Below are positions 27,381 to 35,142 of a stretch of DNA of 64,000 bases, one piece after another. Position 1 is the first letter of the stretch; each line of letters starts with the position of its first letter. A model generated the notes under the pieces. It was not told the DNA's origin and did not search any database. It was given only the letters and a program-made list of their open reading frames with translations. The translations under genes were made by a program, and so were the position numbers. The stretch comes from Gemmobacter nectariphilus DSM 15620 (lineage in GTDB: Bacteria > Pseudomonadota > Alphaproteobacteria > Rhodobacterales > Rhodobacteraceae): positions 248,001-312,000 of the forward strand of contig NZ_AUCM01000004.1 in NCBI RefSeq assembly GCF_000429765.1, given 5' to 3'.

Positions 27381-28256
27381 TTACCACCGCCCGGTGGCGC
27401 CGCCCCCCGAAGAGCGGCCGCCACCGAACCCGTCCGATCCGCGGCCGGTGCTTGCGCGCGGCGCGGGGACAGGCTCGTGCCGGTCGTCGTGCCAGCCGCA
27501 GGCGGGGCAGCGGCGGCGGATCAGGCGCTGTCCCCCGGTGGTCTTGCCGGGGGATCTGTCCATGCTGGTTTCAATGACAATGCCGGCGGCGCCGCAGCGC
27601 GGGCAGGGGCGGCGGCTGGCAAGGATGTCGCCGATCCGGTGCCGCGCGCCCCAGCCCATGCGGGCCATGATCAGCGCGACAAAGGCGGCAAACATGCCAA
27701 GCCCTGCCCAGTCGGTCGGGTCGTCAGGGGCGGCAAGCTCGGGCAGCGACTCATAGGGCTGGCCTGCCAGGAACGGACGGATCAGGTGATCCTCCAGCCC
27801 CGCCACCCCCGCCTCCAGCCCGCCGGCGTAGTCATCTTCGGCAAAGCGGGGCACCATCAGCGCATCCATCACCCGCTGGGCGCGCCCGTCCCAGACCGGC
27901 GGATAGCCCGCACCGAGGGCGATGCGGGCCTCGCGGTCGTCCACGGCCAGAACGATCAGGATACCGTCGTTGCGATTGGCAGCCCCGATGCCCCAGAGGT
28001 TGAAGAGATCTTTCGCAAAGGCCTCGATCCCGTCCCACTGGCCGTAATCGGCCCGGCGGCGGACCGTGGAGATTGCCACCTCGGCCCCCGGGTCGGTCCG
28101 CAGCGCCTGCAAGGCGGCCGTCAGCCGCCCCTCGGCCGCATCGTCCAGAACCCCGGCAAAATCGCTGACATAGGGCGTCAGCGGTTGCGGCAGGTCCGCG
28201 CGGGCAGGGATCGCAAGGGCAAGCACCGCCAGCAGGACCAGCGCCAGCCGGGCCAT
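27381..28256 (-). CDS. TPM-domain (YgcG-type) membrane-anchored protein with zinc ribbon
   Basis: About 291 residues. A signal peptide (MARLALVLLAVLALAIPARA) precedes a TPM domain: VSDFAGVLDDAAEGRLTAAL and NDGILIVLAVDDREARIALG. A transmembrane helix follows (GLGMFAAFVALIMARMGWG), then a cytoplasmic C4 zinc ribbon (CPRCGAAG and CPACGWHD) and a Gly/Ser-rich end (GFGGGRSSGGGATGRW). A GTG at 28286 overlapping the decarboxylase stop (GTGA) would add ten residues and is an equally possible start. TPM proteins are linked to membrane or photosystem maintenance; the role here is unknown. Confidence 0.85.
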   Translation of the reverse strand: MARLALVLLAVLALAIPARADLPQPLTPYVSDFAGVLDDAAEGRLTAALQALRTDPGAEVAISTVRRRADYGQWDGIEAFAKDLFNLWGIGAANRNDGILIVLAVDDREARIALGAGYPPVWDGRAQRVMDALMVPRFAEDDYAGGLEAGVAGLEDHLIRPFLAGQPYESLPELAAPDDPTDWAGLGMFAAFVALIMARMGWGARHRIGDILASRRPCPRCGAAGIVIETSMDRSPGKTTGGQRLIRRRCPACGWHDDRHEPVPAPRASTGRGSDGFGGGRSSGGGATGRW

Positions 28257-28282
28257 GATGCCTTGCGCCCGGTCCCGCCGGA

Positions 28283-29668
28283 TCACGCCAGCAACTCTCG
28301 CACCACGGTCGCGATCATCGCCACATCCTCGGCGGTGCAGTCGAACGCGCCGACCTGCACCCGGATCACATAGCGCCCGCGATGCCGGGTCTGGGTCAGA
28401 TAGATCCGGCCATCGTCGTTGATGCGCTGAAGCAGGGCCTCGGTCGCCGCATCGCCTTCGGTCAGCGCAAAGGAGAACAGCGACAGCGAGGGCTCGGTCA
28501 CGATCTCGACCCCCTGTAGGGCGGCCAGGTCATCGCGCGCCTGCCGCGCCCAGGCGACATGGTTGCGGATGCGGGCGCGCAGATCGCCAAGGCCATGGGC
28601 GCGCAGCAGGAACCACAGCTTCAGCGCCCGGAACCGGCGGCCAAGCGGCACGGTCCATTCGTTGAAGTTGACGATTTCCTCCTGGCCGGGCGTTTCCAGA
28701 TAGGTCGGCCGCAACCCCATGGTGCGGATCTGCGCCCCCGGATCGGCAATGAACTGGACCGAACAGTCGAACTGCGCCCCCAGCCATTTGTGCGGGTTGA
28801 AGACCAGACTGTCGACCCCCTCGACCCCGGCCCAAAGGTCGCGAAACTCGGGGCAGATCATCGCGCTGCCGGCCCAGGCGGCATCGACATGGGTCGGCAG
28901 GCCCTCGGCCCTTGCCACGGCCACCACATCGGCCACCCGGTCAAAGGCGCCAACGCTGGTGCCGCCCGCGCAGATCACCACGCCGATCGGCAGATAGCCG
29001 GCGGCCCGGTCGGCGGCGATGGCACCGGCCAGCGCGCCGGGCTTCATGGACAGGGTGCTGTCGGTTGGCACCTTGACCAGATTGTCCTGCCCGATCCCGG
29101 CCAGCCGGGCGGCCTTGTCGACGCTGGAATGCGTCTCGGCGCTGGCATAAAGCCGCAGGCGCGGGGCGCCCGACAGCCCTTCGGCAATGCCCGTCCAGCC
29201 AAGCGCCCGCTCGCGCATGGTCAGCACGGCCGACAATGTCGCCGAGGTCGCGCTGTCATGGATCGTGCCGGTGAAGCGATCCGGCAGGCCAAGCGCCTTG
29301 CGCAGCCAGACCATCATCGCCTGTTCGATCTCGGTCGCGGCAGGCGCGGTCTGCCACAGCATTGCCTGGGAGGCCATCGCATTGGCCAGCTGCTCGGCCA
29401 GCATCGACACGGGCGCGGCATTCGCCGGGAAATAGGCAAAGAACCGGGGATGCTGCCAATGGGTCATCGCGCCGGGAACCAGGGTCTCGAAATCGTGCCA
29501 GATCCGCTCCATCGCTTCGGCGGCCTCGGGCGCCTCGGCGGGCAGGGCATCGCGCAGGGAACCGGGGGCGATGCTGGCGCGCACCGGGCGATCGCGCAGG
29601 CCCGCGTGATAATCATGCGCCCAGTCGGCCGCGCGTTTCGACCAGTCGCGCAGATCGTCATGGTTCAT
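28283..29668 (-). CDS. PLP-dependent aromatic-L-amino-acid decarboxylase family protein
   Basis: 461 residues of the group II decarboxylase family. The PLP-lysine motif is SLVFNPHKWLGAQFD; HVDAAWAGSAMI holds the conserved aspartate that binds the pyridine nitrogen; TSATLSAVLTMRERALG is the phosphate-binding region. The family decarboxylates Trp, Phe, Tyr or Dopa. The start at 29668 has AAAGGGGC upstream; the 13-codon longer frame does not. It may be co-transcribed with the TPM gene, whose possible GTG start overlaps its stop. Confidence 0.88.
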   Translation of the reverse strand: MNHDDLRDWSKRAADWAHDYHAGLRDRPVRASIAPGSLRDALPAEAPEAAEAMERIWHDFETLVPGAMTHWQHPRFFAYFPANAAPVSMLAEQLANAMASQAMLWQTAPAATEIEQAMMVWLRKALGLPDRFTGTIHDSATSATLSAVLTMRERALGWTGIAEGLSGAPRLRLYASAETHSSVDKAARLAGIGQDNLVKVPTDSTLSMKPGALAGAIAADRAAGYLPIGVVICAGGTSVGAFDRVADVVAVARAEGLPTHVDAAWAGSAMICPEFRDLWAGVEGVDSLVFNPHKWLGAQFDCSVQFIADPGAQIRTMGLRPTYLETPGQEEIVNFNEWTVPLGRRFRALKLWFLLRAHGLGDLRARIRNHVAWARQARDDLAALQGVEIVTEPSLSLFSFALTEGDAATEALLQRINDDGRIYLTQTRHRGRYVIRVQVGAFDCTAEDVAMIATVVRELLA

Positions 29669-29730
29669 GGCTTGCCCCTTTCCGTGTTGCACGGCGCCAT
29701 CTTGCACCGCCAGCGCGGCAGGACAAGCGG

Positions 29731-30378
29731 TCAGGCCAGTGCGGCGACCAGCGCGGGCAGCTGCGCGAAATCGTTAAAGGCAAAGCGATGCGGCAAGCTG
29801 GCAACCGGCGCCTTGCGATAGCCGGGGGTGAACAGCGCAAAGGGCACGCCGGCCGCCTGCGCGGTTTCGGCATCGACCTCGCTGTCCCCGACATACAGCA
29901 GGGGCGCCGCCCCCAGCGCGGCAAAGGCGGCATGCAGCGGGGCCGGATCGGGCTTTTTCACCGGCAGGCTGTCGCCGCCGATCACCGCGCCAAAGGGTGC
30001 CTCCAGCGCCAGGTCCGCCAGAATCTGCCGCGTCGCCGCCAGCGGCTTGTTGGTGCAAATCCCCAGCGGGTGCCCGGCCGCCCCCAAGACCGCAAGCGCT
30101 GCCTCAACGCCCTCATAGGGCCGCGTCAGCACCGTCGAGGCCGCCTGATAGCGCGCGACCATCGCGTCCACCATCGCCGCGTGCCGATCGGCGCCCAGCC
30201 CGCGAAATTCGCGCGCCTGCCGGACCAGCGCGGGAATGCCATGCCCGATGAAGCGGATCGTCTCGGCCAGCGTCAGCGCCTCGGCGCCCTCGGCCAACAG
30301 CACATGGTTCAGCGCGGCGCGGATATCGGGCGCGCTGTCGATCAGCGTGCCGTCCAGATCGAAGACAATGGCGGTCAT
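29731..30378 (-). CDS. gph: Phosphoglycolate phosphatase (HAD family)
   Basis: 215 residues. HAD motif I is IVFDLDGTLIDS at the N-terminus, motif II ICTNKP, motif III lysine in PVKKPDP, and motif IV YVGDSEVDAETA. The helical cap between I and II is of the C1 type, as in Gph, which removes 2-phosphoglycolate arising from DNA repair or Rubisco oxygenation. The long upstream frame to 30564 is not coding-like; the ATG at 30378 follows GGAGTTCC. It precedes the PLP decarboxylase by 62 nt in the same direction. Confidence 0.9.
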   Translation of the reverse strand: MTAIVFDLDGTLIDSAPDIRAALNHVLLAEGAEALTLAETIRFIGHGIPALVRQAREFRGLGADRHAAMVDAMVARYQAASTVLTRPYEGVEAALAVLGAAGHPLGICTNKPLAATRQILADLALEAPFGAVIGGDSLPVKKPDPAPLHAAFAALGAAPLLYVGDSEVDAETAQAAGVPFALFTPGYRKAPVASLPHRFAFNDFAQLPALVAALA

Positions 30379-30600
30379 GGCAGGAACTCCGTCACATGGC
30401 GCAGGCCTACACTGGCGCCGCCCCGGACAAAAGCCCGCTTCGCAGCGCGCGTCCTGACGGCCGATGCCTTTCACGCGGCCGATCCCTCGCGGGTTCGAAG
30501 GCAAGGCGATCCCCGCCACATCCGGGCCAGGCCTTGCCGGGGCGTCAGGTCTGCGGGCTTGCACCTGCCAGGGCCATCGGCTAGGGACGATGGCGCATGC

Positions 30601-30676
30601 GGGTGATTAGCTCAGTTGGTAGAGCGTCTCGTTTACACCGAGAATGTCGGCGGTTCGAGTCCGTCATCACCCACCA
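30601..30676 (+). tRNA. tRNA-Val (TAC), att-side tRNA
   Basis: A 76-nt cloverleaf GGGTGATTAGCTCAGTTGG ... ATCACCC-A-CCA with anticodon loop TTTACAC (TAC, valine). The T-arm is GGTTCGAGTCC. Its 3' half (30636-30670) recurs at 32925-32959 with one mismatch, marking it as the integration site of a small element that lies immediately downstream. Confidence 0.97.
30636..30670 (+). repeat. att direct repeat, tRNA side
   Basis: This 35-nt stretch of the tRNA-Val anticodon/T-arm (CACCGAGAATGTCGG...) is repeated in the same orientation at 32925-32959 with a single T-to-C change. Together the two bound a 2.3-kb block with phage-type gene remnants, as expected for a tyrosine-integrase element that used the tRNA 3' half as its attachment site. 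Confidence 0.85.
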
Positions 30677-30677
30677 C

Positions 30678-31280
30678 TCAACCACATGATATGAAACGAA
30701 AAGTGCGCGCAGGCGCGTCATGCTCCGAGGTTCGGCGAACCTTGCGCATCTTTTCGAAGTTCAGCGCCTTTGCCGCACGGGACAGGTGTTGAGGAGAGAA
30801 TCGGGCATGGACCGTTGCCGTGATCTGCACATTGCCGTGCCCGAGATACTGGCTGATTTCCCCGATGGGGCCGCCGGCCTTGGCCATATGGACCGCTGCG
30901 GTGTGGCGCAGGACGTGCAGCATCCCGTCTTTCAGGCCTGCGTTTTCAACGGCCTTGGCAAGGCCCTTGCGGATCGACCGGCCCGCGCGAGCACATGATC
31001 GGACAGGCGCGCGTGTCTGGCGCTTTTCAGGGCGACGCGCAGCCTCGCGTTGATCGGGATGATCGCGCGCCCCTTGCAAGGCCCAAGCATGTTGCCGCGC
31101 AGGTTGACCTGTCCGCGCCCGAGGTCGACGCGATCCCATGTCAGGTCAAGGACCGCACCCACGCGCCTGGCCGTCGTCAGCATCAGCAGGATCGCCTGCT
31201 TGATGCGCGGCTGACGGTCTGCATCCAGCAGGCGCCGGATCTCGTCTCGGCTGGCCGTGATCTGACCCGGACACTCTGAC
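30678..31280 (-). pseudogene. Tyrosine-recombinase integrase remnant
   Basis: The reverse strand encodes the C-terminal catalytic part of a phage integrase in two frames. From about 31275 to 30995: ITASRDEIRRLLDA, then TTARRVGAVLDLTWDRVDL with the first catalytic arginine. After a frameshift near 30990 the other frame gives HVLRHTAAVHMAKAG (the HxLRH box) and EISQYLGHGN, ending HARFSPQHL where the family normally has YARFSP; the nucleophilic tyrosine is thus replaced by histidine. The N-terminal core-binding domain is missing. Shift, truncation and lost tyrosine all say the gene is dead. It sits directly next to tRNA-Val, the usual place for an integrase. Confidence 0.85.
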
Positions 31281-31365
31281 GGTCAAACCCCGCTGCGGCG
31301 GGCTTTTTGCTGCGCATGAGAGACGATGACCGACCTCACCGCCTAATCCGGGACTGATCGAGACG

Positions 31366-31627
31366 ATGAACCGGGCGATCGGCGGCGCCGCTACTGCGAT
31401 GATCGCAGCCTTCGCTGGCCGCGCCATGTTCCACGCGGGCAAGGTGCGCGCGCGGCTGATCCTGTCGTGGGATCTGCTGGGGCCGCTGGCCGATGATCGG
31501 TGGCAGCGTCGGGGTGTATTTCGCATTCCCGCGCGAGGTCACGGTCGGGCTGATCGCCTTGCTATCCTGCCCGGGCCCGCGCGGTGCAGGGGCCGCGCTG
31601 GAATGCTGGGCGGCCCGCAAGGGCTGA
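31366..31627 (+). pseudogene. Phage holin-like remnant, frameshifted
   Basis: Frame one reads NRAIGGAATAMIAAFAGRAM, then HAGKVRARLILSWDLLGPLA, like the N-terminus and bend of small phage holins; the reading then shifts at about 31493 to a second frame giving MIGGSVGVYFAFPREVTVGL and a normal-looking end (ALECWAARKG, stop at 31625). Joined by one frameshift the two halves make a plausible holin of about 87 residues. The family call is from memory of holin sequences and is tentative; the broken-gene structure is clearer than the name. Confidence 0.5.
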
Positions 31628-31658
31628 CTGCGATGCGGCCTTGCCAGGAGACGACGGA

Positions 31659-31856
31659 TCAGCTGCGCCACTTCCAGAAAGGTTTGCGGCCCTGGTCATG
31701 TGCCTTTTCGCGTCTGGTGCATTGGGGTCGCTCCTCGGTGCCAGACCACGGTGGAACGGTCATCGCCTCGCGCGCGAGATCGGTCAGCCCATAGATCTGG
31801 ATGTATTCCAGCAGCGCCCGTTCCAACAGCGCGATGCGGCGCTCCTTGTCCATCAT
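31659..31856 (-). CDS. Small element-borne ORF, unknown function
   Basis: 65 codons: MMDKERRIALLERALLEYIQ then IYGLTDLAREAMTVPPWSG. The first 35 residues form a well-behaved amphipathic helix pair unlike the arginine/proline noise of most short frames here; the last part becomes basic and may have been changed by a frameshift. It lies between the holin-like and nuclease-like remnants. I know no family with confidence. Confidence 0.4.
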   Translation of the reverse strand: MMDKERRIALLERALLEYIQIYGLTDLAREAMTVPPWSGTEERPQCTRREKAHDQGRKPFWKWRS

Positions 31857-31984
31857 AAGCCCAGACCCTTCTGATCAGCCCTGCCAGATTGCGGCGAGAA
31901 TTCGTCGAAAATGAGGCGGGTGATCCGCGAATCCCGGCGGAACAAGTGCATTATTTCAATATATTAGCGCATGTAGAACCTGGT

Positions 31985-32289
31985 GTTGCGATTGCTTGCC
32001 AGGCTGATCGTCTGTCCGGCCGCATCGGCCGGCGCCCTGTGCGATGCGATCTGACCGACATCGACCGCTGCCGCCGCATTGTCGCCCGCTGCAGTGTGGG
32101 CGGGGTGATCCGGGCGGGTGGCTGGTGGGGCAGGGGCTGGCCGTCTCCGGCCGCCGCTATGGTCTCGCGTATGTCGAGGGTGAGACCGGCGCCCGCGCAC
32201 CGTGGCATCTGGCGGGGGATTTCGCCATGCCGCGGGACTGGCGCTCTGGCAGGTCCGACCAGGCGATGCGCTGCGGGACCGAGCGTTGA
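31985..32289 (+). pseudogene. Thermonuclease (SNase-like) remnant, frameshifted
   Basis: One frame gives GRIGRRPVRCDLTDIDRCRR, then IVARCSVGG, which matches the 'DxDRYGRxVARC' strand of staphylococcal-nuclease-like domains. After a shift near 32115 the next frame gives GGWLVGQGLAVSGRRYGLAY, then VEGETGARAPWHLAGDF and AMPRDWR, the family's usual C-terminal end, with a stop at 32287-32289. The N-terminal part is absent. A decayed nuclease gene of the integrated element is the best reading. Confidence 0.6.
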
Positions 32290-32378
32290 TCAGGATCTTG
32301 CAGGGTCGTTCTACGTATGCAGATAGAAATGGCGGGGCCGACACCTGCCAGCCCCGCCATCAGCGTTCTCGTCGGTGA

Positions 32379-32585
32379 TCAGGCGAGTGCGAGGTTGATC
32401 GCGGACTCGCGACCATCGCGGCTGCGCTCGATGTCATAGGTCACGGCCTGGCCGTCATTGAGCTGACGAATTCCAGCGCGCTCGACGGCGGAGATGTGGA
32501 CGAACACATCCTTGGAGCCACCTTCCGGCTGGATGAAGCCGAAGCCTTTGGTGCTGTTGAACCATTTCACGGTGCCATTGGCCAT
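32379..32585 (-). CDS. cspA: Cold-shock-domain protein
   Basis: A complete 68-residue cold-shock protein: MANGTVKWFNSTKGFGFIQP with RNP1 (KGFGFI) and RNP2 (VFVHISAV), a five-stranded OB-fold RNA/ssDNA chaperone. It ends in the usual SAINLALA. Among the broken genes of the tRNA-Val element it is the only clearly intact one. The 5' side has AAGGAATG near the start. Such csp genes are common as extra copies on phages and plasmids of Rhodobacterales. Confidence 0.93.
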   Translation of the reverse strand: MANGTVKWFNSTKGFGFIQPEGGSKDVFVHISAVERAGIRQLNDGQAVTYDIERSRDGRESAINLALA

Positions 32586-32924
32586 CGTGTCATTCCTTGT
32601 AACAAATGCCGCTCACGTCATGCAGCGGCCCGGCAAAGCTGAAGATCGAAGCTGAGCCGTAAGGAACAGGTCGAAAATTAGGCGTGCGACCCCTAGATAG
32701 GTGAGGAAAGGCAAGATTGCTAGGGGTGCAATTCCTTTGCTCGACATTTTGGTGGATCGGCGCGCCGCGCCGCGGCCGGTCCTAGGGGTCCGGCCATCCA
32801 CTTCATGCGCCCTTGTCCGCCGAACCTGCCCGCGCCAAATCTGCGTGGCAGTTGTGCCGCCAAGGTCCGGTGCGAGTCGCGCCTCTGGCGATATATCGTC
32901 ACGTTCGGGGTGACGCGGTTCTTG
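32586..32924. other. 339-bp gap with no supported gene, inside the element
   Basis: This stretch between the cold-shock gene and the distal att repeat holds the csp upstream region and short frames only. A 155-codon minus-strand frame crosses it (and contains DGLEPPTFSV, a phrase produced when tRNA-like DNA is translated), so I do not accept it as a gene. Confidence 0.5.
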
Positions 32925-32959
32925 CACCGAGAATGTCGGCGGCTCGAGTCCGTCATCAC
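32925..32959 (+). repeat. att direct repeat, distal side
   Basis: A 35-nt copy of the tRNA-Val 3' half (see 30636-30670), one mismatch (GGCTCGAG for GGTTCGAG), without the rest of a tRNA and without the CCA. It marks the right border of the 2.3-kb integrated remnant. Confidence 0.85.
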
Positions 32960-33078
32960 TTACCATCTCCTCTAAGGTCCATGGCTCTACGGAACCGCCC
33001 CGCGTCTGCCGCGTTAGCAAGGCACGACCCCGCGACAGTGTGGTTGCGGGGGATCTTGGATCAGTAAGAGGTGACGCC

Positions 33079-33504
33079 ATGAAAACGCTTCAAATCACCA
33101 TGTTCGCGGCGGCTCTGGCCGCAACGGGCCTGCCCGCGCTGTCTCAGGACATGCCGAACGCCACCGAGGCCGCCCAGGCGAATGTGTGCCGCACTCTGCT
33201 GGGCTACGACGGGGCCGCGGTCGACATGGTCGTCGTTGCACCGAAAGGGCCCGCCGACATCGGCCTGACGCGCCTTGCCGAGCCTACGGATGGTCCGGTG
33301 CAGATTCGCGCCTTCGACATGGGCACCTGCCAGCCGGTCGCCGTGAAGGTCTGGGTGCAGGACCAGCTGGGCGAGATTGTCGAGGTTCAGGACAGCGACA
33401 TGGCCAGCTTTGCCGCGGCAAACTTTGCCGAAGGGGTCAGCTACATCCGCGCCGAACGCGCGCTGGAGCGCGACCTGGGCTTTGTGGTTTCGGGCGCGCT
33501 GTGA
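33079..33504 (+). CDS. Exported protein, unknown function
   Basis: 141 residues. A signal peptide MKTLQITMFAAALAATGLPA is cut after ALS near residue 23. The mature part is acidic and has two cysteines (NVCRTLLGYDG and MGTCQPVAVKVW) that could form a periplasmic disulfide. AGAGGTGA lies just before the ATG at 33079; the frame could be opened at 33040 but that would spoil the signal peptide. It is the first chromosomal gene after the att border. I recognise no domain. Confidence 0.72.
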   Translation: MKTLQITMFAAALAATGLPALSQDMPNATEAAQANVCRTLLGYDGAAVDMVVVAPKGPADIGLTRLAEPTDGPVQIRAFDMGTCQPVAVKVWVQDQLGEIVEVQDSDMASFAAANFAEGVSYIRAERALERDLGFVVSGAL

Positions 33505-33540
33505 TCGGGAATCGGGCCGTGACGCCTCGTCGGCCCGTAA

Positions 33541-33598
33541 CGGGGGAACCGGAACCTGGGGCATTTCCTGCCCGTCAAGCGCCGGTTCCCCCCGCTTT
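33541..33598 (+). terminator. Rho-independent terminator
   Basis: CGGGGGAACCGG (33541-33552) pairs with CCGGTTCCCCCCG (33582-33594), enclosing a small inner hairpin GGGCA/TGCCC, and is followed by CTTTTC. It ends transcription of the exported-protein gene. Confidence 0.7.
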
Positions 33599-33731
33599 TC
33601 CCCGGATTCCCGCAGATGTTTCACCGGCCACGGGTTGACCTTGGGCCGGTTTCCCCATAAACGCCCCACAAGGAATTGGCGCGCTGCCTGACAGGCGGCG
33701 CTGTTCACTGTCGGATCGAAGGAAGAACACA

Positions 33732-34019
33732 ATGTCGCGTGTCTGCGAACTCAGCGGGAAAGGCCCGATGACGGGCAACAATATCAGCCACGCCAACAAC
33801 AAGACCCGTCGGCGTTTTCTGCCCAACCTCAACGACGTGACGCTGCTGTCGGACGTCCTTGGGCAGTCGTTCAAGCTGCGCATCTCGGCCCATGCGCTGC
33901 GCACCGTGGACCACCGCGGCGGCCTCGACTCGTTCCTGATGAAGGCCCGCGACGAGGAACTGTCGGAGCGCGCGCTGAAGATCAAGCGCGACATCCAGAA
34001 GGCTCAGGCCGCGGCCTGA
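33732..34019 (+). CDS. rpmB: 50S ribosomal protein bL28
   Basis: A 95-residue large-subunit protein. The N-terminus [20 protein letters not shown] and the following [13 protein letters not shown] are the family signature; the zinc-type cysteines of some L28 forms are reduced to one here. GAAGGAAG lies upstream of the ATG. Monocistronic, with its own terminator hairpin 26 nt downstream. Confidence 0.97.
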   Translation: MSRVCELSGKGPMTGNNISHANNKTRRRFLPNLNDVTLLSDVLGQSFKLRISAHALRTVDHRGGLDSFLMKARDEELSERALKIKRDIQKAQAAA

Positions 34020-34044
34020 TCTGCGTCCGATTGTCACGCATTGT

Positions 34045-34070
34045 GGCCCTGCCGGCTGGCGGGGCCTTTT
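34045..34070 (+). terminator. Rho-independent terminator of rpmB
   Basis: GGCCC-T-GCC with loop GGCT pairs with GGC-G-GGGCC and is followed by TTTT: a textbook intrinsic terminator 26 nt after the rpmB stop. Confidence 0.82.
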
Positions 34071-34120
34071 GCATTGCACCGGGCCTTGGCCGCACGATGC
34101 CCCGGTGCTAAGGACATCGC

Positions 34121-34468
34121 ATGACCCTGCAGTTTCGCCTGATGTCCTGGCTGCTGTGCCTTGTCCTTGCGCTGACGAGCGGGACAATGGCGGTGGCGCG
34201 TGGCCAGATGGCGGCGGCGGGATCCATCGTCATCTGCTCGGGCTATGGCGTCATCACCGTGCTGGTGGACGACCGCGGCGAGCCACTGGGCACCGTTCAC
34301 CCTTGTCCCGATTGCATCGCCGCCCATGTGGTGGCGCTGTTGCCCCCCGTGCCGGTGGTCGTTCGGCCGCTTGGCCTGTCGCGGATCGTCTGGGCGCCTG
34401 TGGCGACGGGTGCGGTCCCACTGTCGCCCGCCACGCCCAAGGCGCGCGGTCCTCCCTTGGCTGTCTGA
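34121..34468 (+). CDS. Small membrane/exported protein with CPDC motif, near copper chaperone
   Basis: 115 residues. A hydrophobic N-terminus (FRLMSWLLCLVLALTSGTM) acts as signal or anchor; the middle has VICSGYGVITV and HPCPDCIAAHV, a cysteine pattern reminiscent of DUF2946-type proteins that often sit beside copper genes. The copper chaperone gene follows 73 nt later in the same direction, so a role in periplasmic copper handling is plausible. The family assignment is tentative. Confidence 0.65.
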   Translation: MTLQFRLMSWLLCLVLALTSGTMAVARGQMAAAGSIVICSGYGVITVLVDDRGEPLGTVHPCPDCIAAHVVALLPPVPVVVRPLGLSRIVWAPVATGAVPLSPATPKARGPPLAV

Positions 34469-34541
34469 TCCGTTCCGACTGACTTAGACAGACTGCCGGC
34501 CCCTGCCGTGGCGACCGGCCCCTTGGTGCAAGGACATACCC

Positions 34542-35045
34542 ATGATTCCGAAATTCCTGCTGACCGCCGCCCTGCTGGCCTTCGCAAGCCCCGTTCTGGC
34601 CGCTGATGGCGTGACCATCGTTGACCCCTATGCCCGCGTGATGGGCGCCAATGCCAAGTCTGGCGCTGCCTTCATGGTGATCGAGAACCATGCCGATGCC
34701 GACGACCGGCTGATCGGCGCCGCCTCGGACGTGGCCGAGCGGGTCGAGCTGCACACCCACAAGGCCGATGCCAACGGCACGATGCGCATGATGGAAGTGC
34801 CCGAGGGCTTTGCAGTGCCGGCGCATGCCAATCACGCTCTGGCGCGCGGGGGCGATCATGTCATGCTGATGGGTCTGAAACGCCCGCTGGCCCAGGGCGA
34901 TACCTTCACCGTCACGCTGACCTTTGAACGCTCGGGCGAGGTGACGGTCGAGGTTCCGGTCGATCTGGAACGCAAGGCCGATCACGGCGCGATGGGCGGC
35001 CAGATGCAGGGCGGCCAGATGCCGGGGCAAAAGCACTCGCACTGA
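34542..35045 (+). CDS. Periplasmic copper chaperone PCu(A)C
   Basis: 167 residues. A signal peptide (ending SPVLA, about residue 20) precedes a PCuAC domain with the copper-binding His/Met pattern: ELHTHKADANGTMRMMEV, later GGDHVMLMGLKRPL. The C-terminal tail is Met/His/Gln-rich (GGQMQGGQMPGQKHSH) and may add a Cu(II) site. PCuAC delivers Cu(I) to the CuA or CuB site of cytochrome oxidase, and the aa3-oxidase genes are about 12 kb away in this window. A terminator hairpin follows. Confidence 0.93.
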   Translation: MIPKFLLTAALLAFASPVLAADGVTIVDPYARVMGANAKSGAAFMVIENHADADDRLIGAASDVAERVELHTHKADANGTMRMMEVPEGFAVPAHANHALARGGDHVMLMGLKRPLAQGDTFTVTLTFERSGEVTVEVPVDLERKADHGAMGGQMQGGQMPGQKHSH

Positions 35046-35052
35046 CGCAAGC

Positions 35053-35078
35053 GGGCGGGCCTGGTTGCTGGCCCGCCC
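35053..35078 (+). terminator. Terminator-like hairpin
   Basis: GGGCGGGCC/GGCCCGCCC, a perfect 9-bp stem with an 8-nt loop, 7 nt after the copper-chaperone stop. It has no T-tract, so it may act mainly as a 3'-end stabiliser. Confidence 0.6.
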
Positions 35079-35142
35079 GTCTCATCCGTCCGATCATGGG
35101 GCGCGGCCGGTGTTTGAAAGCCAGGCGGCGCCCCTGCGGTCC

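Noticed and set aside
32925-32959. Possible second tRNA-Val
   Set aside because: Only 35 nt of the 3' half are present; there is no acceptor 5' strand, D-arm or CCA.
32613-33080. 155-codon minus-strand ORF with DGLEPPTFSV
   Set aside because: The phrase comes from translating the tRNA-derived att repeat; the frame has no ribosome-binding site and is arginine-rich.
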